Source of the DNA: Mesorhizobium loti
GTDB lineage: Bacteria > Pseudomonadota > Alphaproteobacteria > Rhizobiales > Rhizobiaceae
Assembly: GCA_014189435.1 (NCBI GenBank)
Contig: CP050293.1
Location: 563,001 to 627,000 of the forward strand
DNA: 64,000 bases
Reading direction: 5' to 3'
How positions within the stretch are numbered: the stretch's first letter is position 1; each line of letters opens with the position of its first letter. Under the pieces are notes generated by a model. The model had not been told where the DNA came from. It searched no databases and saw nothing but the letters and a program-made list of their open reading frames with translations. Of the stretch, positions 1-7,875 are shown in pieces. Made by a program: the position numbers and the translations under genes.

Positions 1-727
1 CTATCCCGTCGTGGTCAAGCCCGACAGCGGTTCGGGCGCCTCGAATACTTTCAAGATCTCCAACGCCACAGAGCTAGACCAGTTCTTTCGGGACAAGCCC
101 GAGGACGTGACCTTCGTCATGGAGCAGTTCATCGAGGGGCTGGTGGTGACCTTCGACGGGCTAGTCAACCGCGATGGCGAGGTGGTGCTGGCGGCCAGCC
201 ATCGCTACGACCAGAGCGTCATGGAGGTGGTCAACAAGGACCGCCACATGAGCTACATCTGCTTTCCCAGGATCAACCCGGCGGTCGAGGAGGCCGGCCG
301 CAAGATCCTCAAGGCGTTCGACGTGCGCGAGCGCTTCTTCCACATCGAGCTGTTCGAGACCAAGGACGATCGGGTCATCGCGCTGGAGGTCAACATGCGG
401 CCGCCCGGTGCCTGGATGACCGATGCCATCAACTACACCTTCGACATCGACGTCTACGCGGCATGGGCCGACATGGTGGTGAAAGATGCCGCCGGCGGGC
501 CTTACGAGGGCAAGTATTTCACCGCCTATGCCAGCCGCAAGCGGCACTTGCGGTATTTGCATGGCCATGAGGACGTGCTAGCCGCGCATCGCGACAAGAT
601 TGTCCACCATCAGGCCATCGAAGAGGTTTTCAGCCGCGCCATGGGAAATTACGCCTATCAGATGCGCTCGAAGGACGAGGCGGCGCTGCGCGAGGCGGTC
701 GCCTATATCCACGCGGAAAAGGCGTGA
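1..727 (+). CDS. ATP-grasp domain ligase (5' partial)
   Basis: The frame is already open at the window's left edge (Tyr-Pro-Val-Val-Val-Lys-Pro-Asp, the typical ATP-grasp Lys-binding strand), so the gene starts upstream. The visible part, about 240 residues, carries the ATP-grasp C-terminal half: a glutamate-rich strand (VMEQFIEG) and the metal-binding motif ALEVNMRPPG, with Glu and Asn separated by one residue. The family forms a carboxylate-amine or similar bond through an acyl phosphate. The substrate cannot be told from this fragment. Four bases separate its stop from the ATG of the esterase gene at 732, so the two are probably cotranscribed and act on related molecules (inference). Confidence 0.85.
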   Translation, partial: YPVVVKPDSGSGASNTFKISNATELDQFFRDKPEDVTFVMEQFIEGLVVTFDGLVNRDGEVVLAASHRYDQSVMEVVNKDRHMSYICFPRINPAVEEAGRKILKAFDVRERFFHIELFETKDDRVIALEVNMRPPGAWMTDAINYTFDIDVYAAWADMVVKDAAGGPYEGKYFTAYASRKRHLRYLHGHEDVLAAHRDKIVHHQAIEEVFSRAMGNYAYQMRSKDEAALREAVAYIHAEKA

Positions 728-731
728 GGCG

Positions 732-1508
732 ATGGACATTTCCTATCACAAGAATTTCTCGGGCAAGCTCGGCCGCGACATGGAATACAAGCGCTACGGC
801 CATGCCGGCCGGCCGGTGGTGGTGTTCCCGACCTCGCAGGGGCGGTTCTACCAGTTCGAGGATTCCGGCGGGGTGGGCGCACTGGCCGAATTCATCGACA
901 CCGGCCGCATCCAATTGTTCACGGTCGACGGCGTCGATTCGGAATCCTTCTTCGACAAGCATGCCGACGCTGCCCACCGCATCGCCCGCCACGAGGCCTA
1001 TTTCCGCTATGTGCGCGAGGAGGCGCTGCCGGAGTTCCTGTCCACGGCGGCGGCAGCCAATGGCGGGCGCCAGTTGAAGCCACTGTTCTCGGGCTGCTCG
1101 ATGGGCGGCTATCATTCCTCGAACTTCGTCTTCCGTTTTCCCGAACTCGCCAGCGGTGTCATCGCGCTGTCGGGCGTCTATTCGGCTCGCGACTTTTTCG
1201 GCAAGGCGCTTGAAGGCGACATTTTCTACAACTCGCCGCTCGACTATCTGCCGGGCATCGTCGATCCCAAACTGCTTGCCCGCCTCAAGGCGCTCAGGCT
1301 GATCTTCTGCTGCGGGCAGGGCGCCTGGGAAGAGCGGATGCTGGTCGAGACGCGCAGGCTGGAACAGATCCTGCGCGACAAATCGATTCCCGCCTGGGTC
1401 GACTATTGGGGCGGCGACGTCAGCCACGATTGGCCGTGGTGGCACAAGCAGCTGGGCTATTTCTTCGGCCGCTGGCTGGATGAGGATCTGATGCACAGGC
1501 TCGACTGA
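732..1508 (+). CDS. Esterase-family alpha/beta hydrolase
   Basis: A 258-residue protein of the putative esterase (esterase D/antigen 85-like) fold. The nucleophile elbow is GCSMGG with Ser at about residue 123; a His in GGDVSHDWPWW near the C-terminus is the likely catalytic base. There is no signal peptide, so it is probably cytoplasmic. An in-frame extension to position 600 exists but overlaps the ATP-grasp gene, so the ATG at 732, four bases after that gene's stop, is preferred. Pairing with an ATP-grasp ligase suggests one enzyme makes and the other trims or transfers an ester or amide (inference). Substrate unknown. Confidence 0.8.
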   Translation: MDISYHKNFSGKLGRDMEYKRYGHAGRPVVVFPTSQGRFYQFEDSGGVGALAEFIDTGRIQLFTVDGVDSESFFDKHADAAHRIARHEAYFRYVREEALPEFLSTAAAANGGRQLKPLFSGCSMGGYHSSNFVFRFPELASGVIALSGVYSARDFFGKALEGDIFYNSPLDYLPGIVDPKLLARLKALRLIFCCGQGAWEERMLVETRRLEQILRDKSIPAWVDYWGGDVSHDWPWWHKQLGYFFGRWLDEDLMHRLD

Positions 1509-1645
1509 GGTGCATTGATATTCAGGTGAGGCTGGCCTGCCAATGGCGGCTTCCCGCGCTTTAAGTACGCTCCGCTCCGGTTCTCGGTATCAACCATTTT
1601 CGACTCAGCCTGACCTGAATCTCAACGCACCTTGAGCACAGACGA

Positions 1646-1960
1646 ATGATCACACCCGACCCGATCCGCCACTTTGTCGAGGCCACCAATGCCAGCGACA
1701 CGGAAGCCTTTCTCGACACGTTTACCGCCGACGCATCCTTGACCGACTGGGGACGGTCCTTCCAGGGCCGCGAGCAGATCGCGCGCTGGAACCAGTCGGA
1801 CAATATCGGCGTGAAATCCCAGCTTCGCATCGTCCGTATCACGTCGGCGGAAGGCAGCTACCACGTCCGCATCGCCGTCACAGGCAACGGTTTCAACGGC
1901 GAGGGTGACATGAGCTTCACGCTGGACCGGAACCGCATAGCGAGCCTCGTCATCGCCTGA
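1646..1960 (+). CDS. SnoaL-like / NTF2-fold protein
   Basis: A 104-residue protein with the start typical of SnoaL-like polyketide cyclase/NTF2-fold proteins: IRHFVEATNASDTEAFLDTF, then a predicted beta sheet ending in ASLVIA. The family forms cone-shaped dimers; many members are enzymes or ligand-binding proteins of unknown substrate. No catalytic assignment is possible here. Its stop lies directly against the stop of the convergent MFS gene (1961). The 137 bases upstream hold no other gene. Confidence 0.65.
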   Translation: MITPDPIRHFVEATNASDTEAFLDTFTADASLTDWGRSFQGREQIARWNQSDNIGVKSQLRIVRITSAEGSYHVRIAVTGNGFNGEGDMSFTLDRNRIASLVIA

Positions 1961-3496
1961 CTATCCTTCCTGGCATGCCGGCAGAGCGATGGCCTCATGT
2001 TCCGACGCCGATCCGCGACGCAGGCCAAGGAAGACGACGATGGCGGTCATGACGGTGATTGCCGCCAGCACGATCAGCAACCTGTCGAACGCGGTCTCAT
2101 AGGCCTGGACAAGAACAGCGCCTCCGGCTTGCGGCAAATGTTGCGCCGTTGCACCGAGATTGCCGGTCACCAGCAACTGCGCTGCGGCCGCTGCATCCGT
2201 CGAAGACGCCATTGCCTGCGCGGCGAGCTGAGCGGCGGTGAAGCCCGACAGGGTGGCCATGACGATGGCGAGCGCCACGCCCTCGCAAGCGACGCGGGTG
2301 GTGTTGAAGATGCCGACCGCCATGCCGGCGCGCTCCCTCGGCACGACACTGACGGCAAGCCCGTCCATCAAGCCCCAGGGCAGGGCGATGCCGACGCCGA
2401 TCAGCATCAGCGGCGCCACCAGCGCACTGTCGACCGGCGGTGTCAGGCTTAGCCAGACAAGCCCGGCGGCAGCGACGAGCAGGCCGACGCCGCAGATCGT
2501 GGCCGGCGCGATCCAGCGCGCCAGCTGGCCGGCGAGCATCGGCAGGATCAGCAGCGGGCCCGAGAGGCAGATCATCAATTGCCCGGCCTTGATCTCGCTC
2601 ATCCCTTCGATGCCGATGAAGCGGATCGGCAACAGCACGAGCAGGACGACGAAGCCATAGGCGGGTGCCGCCGCCAGAAACTGGACGCCGACGAAGCGTG
2701 GAAAGCGAAACAACGTGAGATCGAGCATCGGCCGCCTCACGCGCCGCTCGACGATAACGAACGCGGCAAAGAAGAGCGCCGCCGCTGCGAGCAGCGTGAC
2801 GACAAGGGGATTGGCCCAACCGCTCTGCGGCGCCTGGAGCACGCCATAGGTTAGCGACGCCAGCGCGATCGTGAAGGTGCCGGCTCCCGCCCAGTCGACG
2901 CCCGTCGCATCCGGATCGCGCGATTCCCTGATGGTGCGCTGGCCGAGGGCTGCCGCGGCAACCGCGAGTGCCGCGACAAGCAGAAAGATCGACCGCCAGC
3001 CGAATGCATCGATGAGCAGGCCGGAGGCGATCGGGCCGAAGGCAAGGCCGATGCCGAAACTGGTGCCGAGGAAACTGAAGGCGCGCAGCCGCAATGGCCC
3101 TTCGAATTCCTGGGCGAGCGCGGACGCACCTCCGGCAAAGGCGGCGGCGCTGCCGATCCCTTGCACGGCCCTGAGGATGTCGAACCAGACGATGTCAGGC
3201 GCGAGCATCGCGCCGAGTGAGGCGAGGACATAGAGGCAGAGGCCGGCGAGGAAGAGGCGCTTGCGGCCGTGGTTGTCGGCCAGTGCGCCTGACGCCATCA
3301 GGGTGGCGCCGAAGGTCAGCATGAAGGCATTGGTAACCCAGTTGAGTTCGACCGGGCTGCCGCCAAGATCGGCCGCGATGCGGGAGAGTGCGACGGCCGG
3401 GCCGGTGAAGGTCAAGGGCATCGTCATCGCGGCGAGGCATACCGACAAGAGCACGAGCCATCGCTCGGCAGAGCCGGTTGTGGACTTCAAGGTCAT
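1961..3496 (-). CDS. MFS drug/proton antiporter, DHA2 (EmrB/QacA) type
   Basis: A 511-residue inner-membrane protein with about 14 hydrophobic segments, the number expected for the DHA2 family. The loop between segments 2 and 3 has the MFS motif ADNHGRKR. Such proteins export hydrophobic compounds using the proton gradient; the substrate is unknown. It is divergent from the LysR regulator at 3644 with 147 bases between, which contain a strong nested inverted repeat. The regulator therefore probably controls this exporter (inference). Confidence 0.85.
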   Translation of the reverse strand: MTLKSTTGSAERWLVLLSVCLAAMTMPLTFTGPAVALSRIAADLGGSPVELNWVTNAFMLTFGATLMASGALADNHGRKRLFLAGLCLYVLASLGAMLAPDIVWFDILRAVQGIGSAAAFAGGASALAQEFEGPLRLRAFSFLGTSFGIGLAFGPIASGLLIDAFGWRSIFLLVAALAVAAAALGQRTIRESRDPDATGVDWAGAGTFTIALASLTYGVLQAPQSGWANPLVVTLLAAAALFFAAFVIVERRVRRPMLDLTLFRFPRFVGVQFLAAAPAYGFVVLLVLLPIRFIGIEGMSEIKAGQLMICLSGPLLILPMLAGQLARWIAPATICGVGLLVAAAGLVWLSLTPPVDSALVAPLMLIGVGIALPWGLMDGLAVSVVPRERAGMAVGIFNTTRVACEGVALAIVMATLSGFTAAQLAAQAMASSTDAAAAAQLLVTGNLGATAQHLPQAGGAVLVQAYETAFDRLLIVLAAITVMTAIVVFLGLRRGSASEHEAIALPACQEG

Positions 3497-3574
3497 GGAT
3501 TTTCCTATCTGAAGCAGAATCTGCCGGTAGGCCGCGCGGTTGCGGAGCCGGTCGCAATGACAAGATAGGTCGGC

Positions 3575-3627
3575 AGCGTTTCAGGAAAAATGGTACTATA
3601 TCTCCTGATATACCGGACTGAAACGCT
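3575..3627. promoter_or_regulatory. Nested inverted repeat, likely LysR operator
   Basis: Between the divergent MFS and LysR genes. The outer arms AGCGTTTCAG (3575-3584) and CTGAAACGCT (3618-3627) are perfect 10-bp reverse complements. Inside them is TATATC-TCCT-GATATA (3597-3612). The position and double symmetry fit a LysR-type recognition/activation site serving both promoters; that role is inferred. Confidence 0.5.
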
Positions 3628-3643
3628 TGAATGGAAAGACGCG

Positions 3644-4537
3644 ATGGATCGCCTTAGCGGCCTCATAGCCTTTGCCCGTACCGCCGAACTCGGCAGTTTC
3701 ATCGCTGCCGGCCGGGTGCTCGGCATCTCGGCTTCCGCCGTCGGCAAGAGCGTTGCAAGGCTCGAACAGGAGCTCGGTGTGCGGCTCCTGCAGCGCAGCA
3801 CGCGGCGCATCGGCCTGACGGAAGAGGGCAGACTGTTCAACGAACGGGTGCGGCGCATCCTCGACGACATCGACGATGCCGAGGCGATGCTGTCGCGGAC
3901 GCGGGAAACGCCGCATGGGCGGCTGCGCATATCCACTCCGATCGTCACCTATCATCTGTTGTTGCCGGTGCTGTCGGAGTTCATGGCCCGCTATCCCGAG
4001 ATCGAGCTCGACATCGATTTCAACGATCGGATCGTCGACGTGATCGACGAGGGCATCGACGTTGCGATCCGCAGCGGCGAGCTGCCGGATTCACGCTTGG
4101 TGTCGAGACCCGTTGCGCCCTTTCGCATGCTGCTGTGCGCGGCGCCTTCCTACCTCGAGCGCCATGGCACACCCGGCGAGCCGGCGGATCTCATCAGGCA
4201 TTTCGGCATAAACTTCCGCTTCCTCAACAGCGGCAGGCTGCTGGAGTGGCCATTTATTACCGGAAGTGCCGAACCGCAGATACGCTCGATGCTGACCTGC
4301 AACAATATGGAAGCCTTGAAAGGCGCCACGATCGCCGGCCTCGGCATCGCCTGCATGCCGGATTTCCTGGTGCGCGAGGCGCTGCACGAAGACAGGCTGC
4401 GCACCGTCCTCGACGATCATGTCGACGGCCGTGGCCAGTTCCGGATGCTTTGGCCCTCCAATCGCCATTTGTCGCCGAAGGTGCGCGTGTTCGTCGATTT
4501 CCTTCCCGAGCGCCTTGCCGCGGGGGCAAGTACTTAG
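3644..4537 (+). CDS. LysR-family transcriptional regulator
   Basis: A 297-residue regulator. Residues 1-60 are a winged helix-turn-helix (MDRLSGLIAFARTAELGSFI, then SASAVGKSVARLEQELG), followed by the periplasmic-binding-protein-like effector domain. Its RLLQRSTRRIGLTEEG stretch places it near the CrgA/DsdC-like LysR subgroup that often controls exporters or oxidoreductases. The frame opens at 3590, but the ATG at 3644 gives the usual family N-terminus. It is divergent from the DHA2 exporter and probably regulates that gene and itself (inference). Confidence 0.88.
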   Translation: MDRLSGLIAFARTAELGSFIAAGRVLGISASAVGKSVARLEQELGVRLLQRSTRRIGLTEEGRLFNERVRRILDDIDDAEAMLSRTRETPHGRLRISTPIVTYHLLLPVLSEFMARYPEIELDIDFNDRIVDVIDEGIDVAIRSGELPDSRLVSRPVAPFRMLLCAAPSYLERHGTPGEPADLIRHFGINFRFLNSGRLLEWPFITGSAEPQIRSMLTCNNMEALKGATIAGLGIACMPDFLVREALHEDRLRTVLDDHVDGRGQFRMLWPSNRHLSPKVRVFVDFLPERLAAGAST

Positions 4538-4626
4538 GCCCTGCTGGCGCCAGGAAGCGCAGGGCAAGGATGAAGGCAGCCGAGGAACAATCCACCACGT
4601 GTGACTGGCTCCAGCGACGGCCTTGC

Positions 4627-5727
4627 CTATTGTCTGACGCTTCTCGCCACCAGGCGCGCCACGCTCGGGCCGACCAGCAGCACGATCAGGAAGCGTGCCG
4701 ACTGCAGCGCCATGACGAAGGAGATGTCGACGTTCTGCGCCGCGGCGGCGATGATGGCGATGCTGTCCATGCCGCCGGGGCTGGTCGCCAGATAGGCGGT
4801 CAGCGGATCGATGCCCAGGAGATGGCTGATCATGAAGGCAAGGCCACCGCAAAAAGCGATCAGCGCCACGATCGAGGCGACGATCTGCGGCAGTGCGCGT
4901 GCCGCATGGCGCAAGATCGCCCTTGTGAAGTTCAATCCGATCGACCAGCCGACCATCGCGTAGCTGACGGCCAGCAGCCATGGCGGCAATTGCATCTCCA
5001 CGCCAAAGCCGAGATGGACGACGGCGCCGAAGATGAAAGTGCCAAGGAAGAAGGGCGAGGGCAGCCTCAGCAGCTTCCCCAGCAGCCCGCCGACAAGCGC
5101 GATGCCGATGGTGGCGGCGAAGGCTTGGGCATCGATCGGCGGAAACCAGATGATGGCGGGGATTTCGACGCCCGACGTGTCGACCCACATCTTGGCAACC
5201 AGTGCCGCCGTCATCGAGACGAAGATGACGCGCAGATATTGCATGAAGGCGACAAGACGCTGGTCGGCGCCGAACGCACCGGCCATCAGCACCATGGCGG
5301 TGGCCGCGCCCGGCGAGGAGCCCCAGACGGCGGTGGTGCCGGGCAGGATGCGCCAGCGGCTGATCAGCCAGCCGAGCAGGCTGGAGGCCGTGACGGTGGC
5401 CACCACGACGCCGAGAAACAGCGGCCATTCCTCGGTGAAGACCGGAAAGATGTCGGCCGAGATCGACGCCGCGACGAGGCAGCCGACGATCGCCTGGGCG
5501 GCGCCGAACAGAAGGCGCGGCACGCGCACCGTGGCGCCATTGGTGCCGGCGACGATGGCCGCCAGCATCGGCCCGATCAGCAGCGCCGCTGGCAGGGCCG
5601 CCAGTTCCAGCGCGCCGGAAAACAGCAAGGAGACGATCAGCAGGGCCAGCCATTGCCAGAACTTGCGCATCCGCGCCATGCGTTCGATGGCGGGCTGGTC
5701 TGGGGGCTGCTCGGCCGAGGAATCCAT
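4627..5727 (-). CDS. AbrB-family membrane protein (PF05145-like)
   Basis: A 366-residue integral membrane protein with about ten hydrophobic segments arranged as two similar halves, the architecture of the family misleadingly called ammonia monooxygenase or AbrB membrane protein. Each half has a Gly/Pro-rich core (SSPGAATAMVLMAGAFGA in the first, TSPGGMDSIAIIAAAAQN in the second). Related proteins have been linked to putative transport or regulation, but no mechanism is established. It follows the solitary antitoxin gene on the same strand after about 90 bases. Confidence 0.75.
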   Translation of the reverse strand: MDSSAEQPPDQPAIERMARMRKFWQWLALLIVSLLFSGALELAALPAALLIGPMLAAIVAGTNGATVRVPRLLFGAAQAIVGCLVAASISADIFPVFTEEWPLFLGVVVATVTASSLLGWLISRWRILPGTTAVWGSSPGAATAMVLMAGAFGADQRLVAFMQYLRVIFVSMTAALVAKMWVDTSGVEIPAIIWFPPIDAQAFAATIGIALVGGLLGKLLRLPSPFFLGTFIFGAVVHLGFGVEMQLPPWLLAVSYAMVGWSIGLNFTRAILRHAARALPQIVASIVALIAFCGGLAFMISHLLGIDPLTAYLATSPGGMDSIAIIAAAAQNVDISFVMALQSARFLIVLLVGPSVARLVARSVRQ

Positions 5728-5818
5728 GTTTTGGTCTTAGACCCGGAAGGCGAAAAATGCGAAGCCCGGTTCGCCAAAAAAGGATGGTTTCAGGCGTCCA
5801 GGTGTCGAGTAACAGGTT

Positions 5819-6067
5819 TCATATTCCGGCGTCGAACCGTCGCTCGATCTCATTGCGACCCATGCGGTCGAAATCGTCAGGGATGGAAAACTGGCCGGCC
5901 ATAAACCCGACCCGCCGCCTTTGCGCCGAGGCAGGCTGATCGATCGGCACGATTCTGGCCAGTGGCTCGCCAGCCTTGGTGATAACAAACGACTCACCTT
6001 TGGCTGCCCGTCTGACGAGGCACGACAGACGGGTTTTCGCATCGTGAGTGTCTGCAGTTTGCGTCAA
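5819..6067 (-). CDS. Phd/YefM-type antitoxin without an adjacent toxin
   Basis: An 82-residue protein matching Phd/YefM antitoxins: HDAKTRLSCLVRRAAKGESFVITKAGEPLARIVP is the DNA-binding N-terminal fold (quoted here only as its pattern HDAKTRLS...GEPLARIVP), and the C-terminal tail IPDDFDRMG is the usual toxin-wrapping segment. The best start is the TTG at 6067, preceded by GAGGAG at good spacing; the frame opens further upstream but shows no family sequence there. In this subfamily a PIN-domain toxin normally follows at once, but the next gene is the AbrB membrane protein. It is therefore an orphan antitoxin, either a relic or acting on a toxin elsewhere. Confidence 0.7.
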   Translation of the reverse strand: MTQTADTHDAKTRLSCLVRRAAKGESFVITKAGEPLARIVPIDQPASAQRRRVGFMAGQFSIPDDFDRMGRNEIERRFDAGI

Positions 6068-6119
6068 AGTTGCTCCTCGAAGACCGAACCTCGCCTCGGC
6101 ATCAAGCCGTGTGGGCGGA

Positions 6120-6428
6120 TCAGCCCGTCTTGCCGTCGGCCAGGCCGAAGCCGCCAACAGGGTGGGTTTCGACCTGGAATTCAAAACCGGCGATGAACGG
6201 CCGCGCCTTGGCGATCGCCTCCCGGACTTCGGGAAGCTGCAGCGAGGCCTTGTGGCTTTCGGCGTCGGTCCACACTTCGGTGACCCAGATCGCATCGGCA
6301 TCCGCTGGGTCGCGGGCGATGATGTAACTCAGGCAGCCCGGCAGGGCGCCGGTGCTGGCGCGCAGCACGTCCATGACCGCGTCGCGCTGGCCGCGCGCCG
6401 CCCGCATCTTGCCGATCAGTCCATACAT
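6120..6428 (-). CDS. Antibiotic biosynthesis monooxygenase-domain protein (YgiN-like)
   Basis: A 102-residue ferredoxin-like ABM-domain protein. Diagnostic segments are GKMRAARGQRDAVMDVL, GCLSYIIARDP and IWVTEVWTDAESHKASL. Family members such as YgiN are quinol monooxygenases or small dimeric enzymes that use no prosthetic group. The ATG at 6428 has GGGAGA upstream and is preferred to the open frame back to 6464. It lies 63 bases downstream of the SDR gene on the same strand and is probably in its transcription unit. Confidence 0.75.
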   Translation of the reverse strand: MYGLIGKMRAARGQRDAVMDVLRASTGALPGCLSYIIARDPADADAIWVTEVWTDAESHKASLQLPEVREAIAKARPFIAGFEFQVETHPVGGFGLADGKTG

Positions 6429-6491
6429 TCCGTTGTCTCCCTTTGAGGTTTTCGACAAGAACATGCAGATCGCCAGTATGCCGATAGCGGC

Positions 6492-7274
6492 TCAAGGCAT
6501 CAACTGGCCGCCATTCACCTCGATCACCTGGCCGGTGATGTAGCCGCTCAGAAGATCGGAAGAGAGGAACAGATAGGCGCCGACGCAATCCTGCGCCGTG
6601 CCGGCGCGTCCCTGCGGAATGGTGGCGACCATGCCTTTGATCTGCTCGTCGGTCGAATAGCGCTCGTGGAAGGGGGTGAGAATGGTGCCGGGCGCCACCG
6701 CATTGACGCGGATGCCGAAGCCGATCAGTTCCTTGGCCATGCCGCGCGTCACATTGGAGACGAAGGCCTTGGCCGAGCCGTAAAGCCCGGCGCCGCCGCC
6801 GGCACCATTGCGCGCGGCGATCGAGGAGGTGTTGACGATGAAGCCGCCCTGTTTCTTCAGCCACGGGATCGCCTTGCGCGAAGCGGTCAGCACCGAGCGC
6901 GCATTGAGGTCCATCACCGCGTCGTAATGCGCTTCGGTCTGCTCGGCATAGGGCACGCGGCCAAGCATGCCGCCGGCATTGTTGACCAGCCCGTCGAGCC
7001 GGCCAAAATGCTGCGCGCTGTCCTCGACGACGCGTTCGACATCGGCGGCAACGGAGAAATCGCCCTGGACGAGCAACACCTCACCGCCCTTGTCGGCGAT
7101 GGTCTTGGCCAATTTCTCGGCGGCTTCGCGGCTTGAATTGTAGTGCAGGGCAACCCTGGATTTCTGCGCGGCATAGGCCAGTGCGAGGGCCGCGCCGATG
7201 CCGGTCGATGCACCGGTGACCAGCACCGCCTTGCCGGCGAGATCGGGTATGCTGAGTGTGGGGGTGGCTGGCAC
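6492..7274 (-). CDS. SDR-family NAD(P)-dependent oxidoreductase
   Basis: A 260-residue classical short-chain dehydrogenase. The cofactor motif TGASTGIG is at 20-27, NNAGG at 98-102, the catalytic Ser at about 151 and the YGSAK pair Tyr165/Lys169. The C-terminal GYITGQVIEVNGGQ is the usual family ending. The substrate cannot be assigned from sequence. It is followed on the same strand by the ABM-domain gene, suggesting a two-gene oxidoreductase unit. Confidence 0.88.
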   Translation of the reverse strand: MPATPTLSIPDLAGKAVLVTGASTGIGAALALAYAAQKSRVALHYNSSREAAEKLAKTIADKGGEVLLVQGDFSVAADVERVVEDSAQHFGRLDGLVNNAGGMLGRVPYAEQTEAHYDAVMDLNARSVLTASRKAIPWLKKQGGFIVNTSSIAARNGAGGGAGLYGSAKAFVSNVTRGMAKELIGFGIRVNAVAPGTILTPFHERYSTDEQIKGMVATIPQGRAGTAQDCVGAYLFLSSDLLSGYITGQVIEVNGGQLMP

Positions 7275-7335
7275 GATTGTTCCTCCGGATGTCGGCCCGT
7301 CCTTCGTAGGCCTTAGCCGCCCCGGTGTTCAAGTC

Positions 7336-7773
7336 TCAGGGGCGCAGATAGGCGTAGCCCTGGCCTTGCAGCTCAGCGAGCTTGACGACGCCGCCCTTGT
7401 CAGCGGCATGGAAACCGGCGAGCAGGTCGGCGAGCGAAATATCCATGCCTTGCATGGTGTTGGCGCAGGCGTGCGGTTCCAGCCCCTGCTGCACCAGGCC
7501 GGCGAAGCGCCCGGAAATGGCGGCCGATATGCCTTTCGACTTGAAGCTGGCCAAGGCCGGACCATGCACCACCAGCACGATGTCGACATTGCCGCCGGTG
7601 CCGTCATAGTGGTTCTTGATGTTGCCGAGCACGAAATTGACCTTGTCGACGTCGCTCAGATGGTAGGCGACCTTTTGCCTGGCGGGCTCCGTGGTGGCCG
7701 CCTGCGCCGCCCGCAGGCCAAGAAGCGTTCCGGTTCCGGCAAGAACCGCGCGGAACATATCGCGCCGACGCAT
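7336..7773 (-). CDS. Secreted DsrE-family protein with Tat-like signal
   Basis: A 145-residue protein starting at ATG 7773, just after GGGGAGGA. The N-terminus MRRRDMFRAVLAG followed by a hydrophobic stretch and AQAA resembles a Tat signal. The mature part has the DsrE/DsrF-like fold: VNFVLGNIKNHYDG, VDIVLVVHGPAL, then a Cys in PHACANTMQG. The DsrE superfamily includes sulfur carriers; for this periplasmic subgroup the function is unknown. It stands alone between the SDR gene and a divergent secreted protein. Confidence 0.75.
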   Translation of the reverse strand: MRRRDMFRAVLAGTGTLLGLRAAQAATTEPARQKVAYHLSDVDKVNFVLGNIKNHYDGTGGNVDIVLVVHGPALASFKSKGISAAISGRFAGLVQQGLEPHACANTMQGMDISLADLLAGFHAADKGGVVKLAELQGQGYAYLRP

Positions 7774-7875
7774 GGCATCCTCCCCCGCTTGGCGGCTCGC
7801 CGCGAATTGCGTGACTCCAGCCGCAATACTAGCATAAATTGACGCTACGTCCTGTCGATGCGGAGGAGAGGTCAC

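Noticed and set aside
4135..5904. 589-codon plus-strand frame
   Set aside because: Runs across the LysR gene end and antisense to the AbrB-family gene, with low-complexity Arg/His/Gly composition and no recognisable domain.
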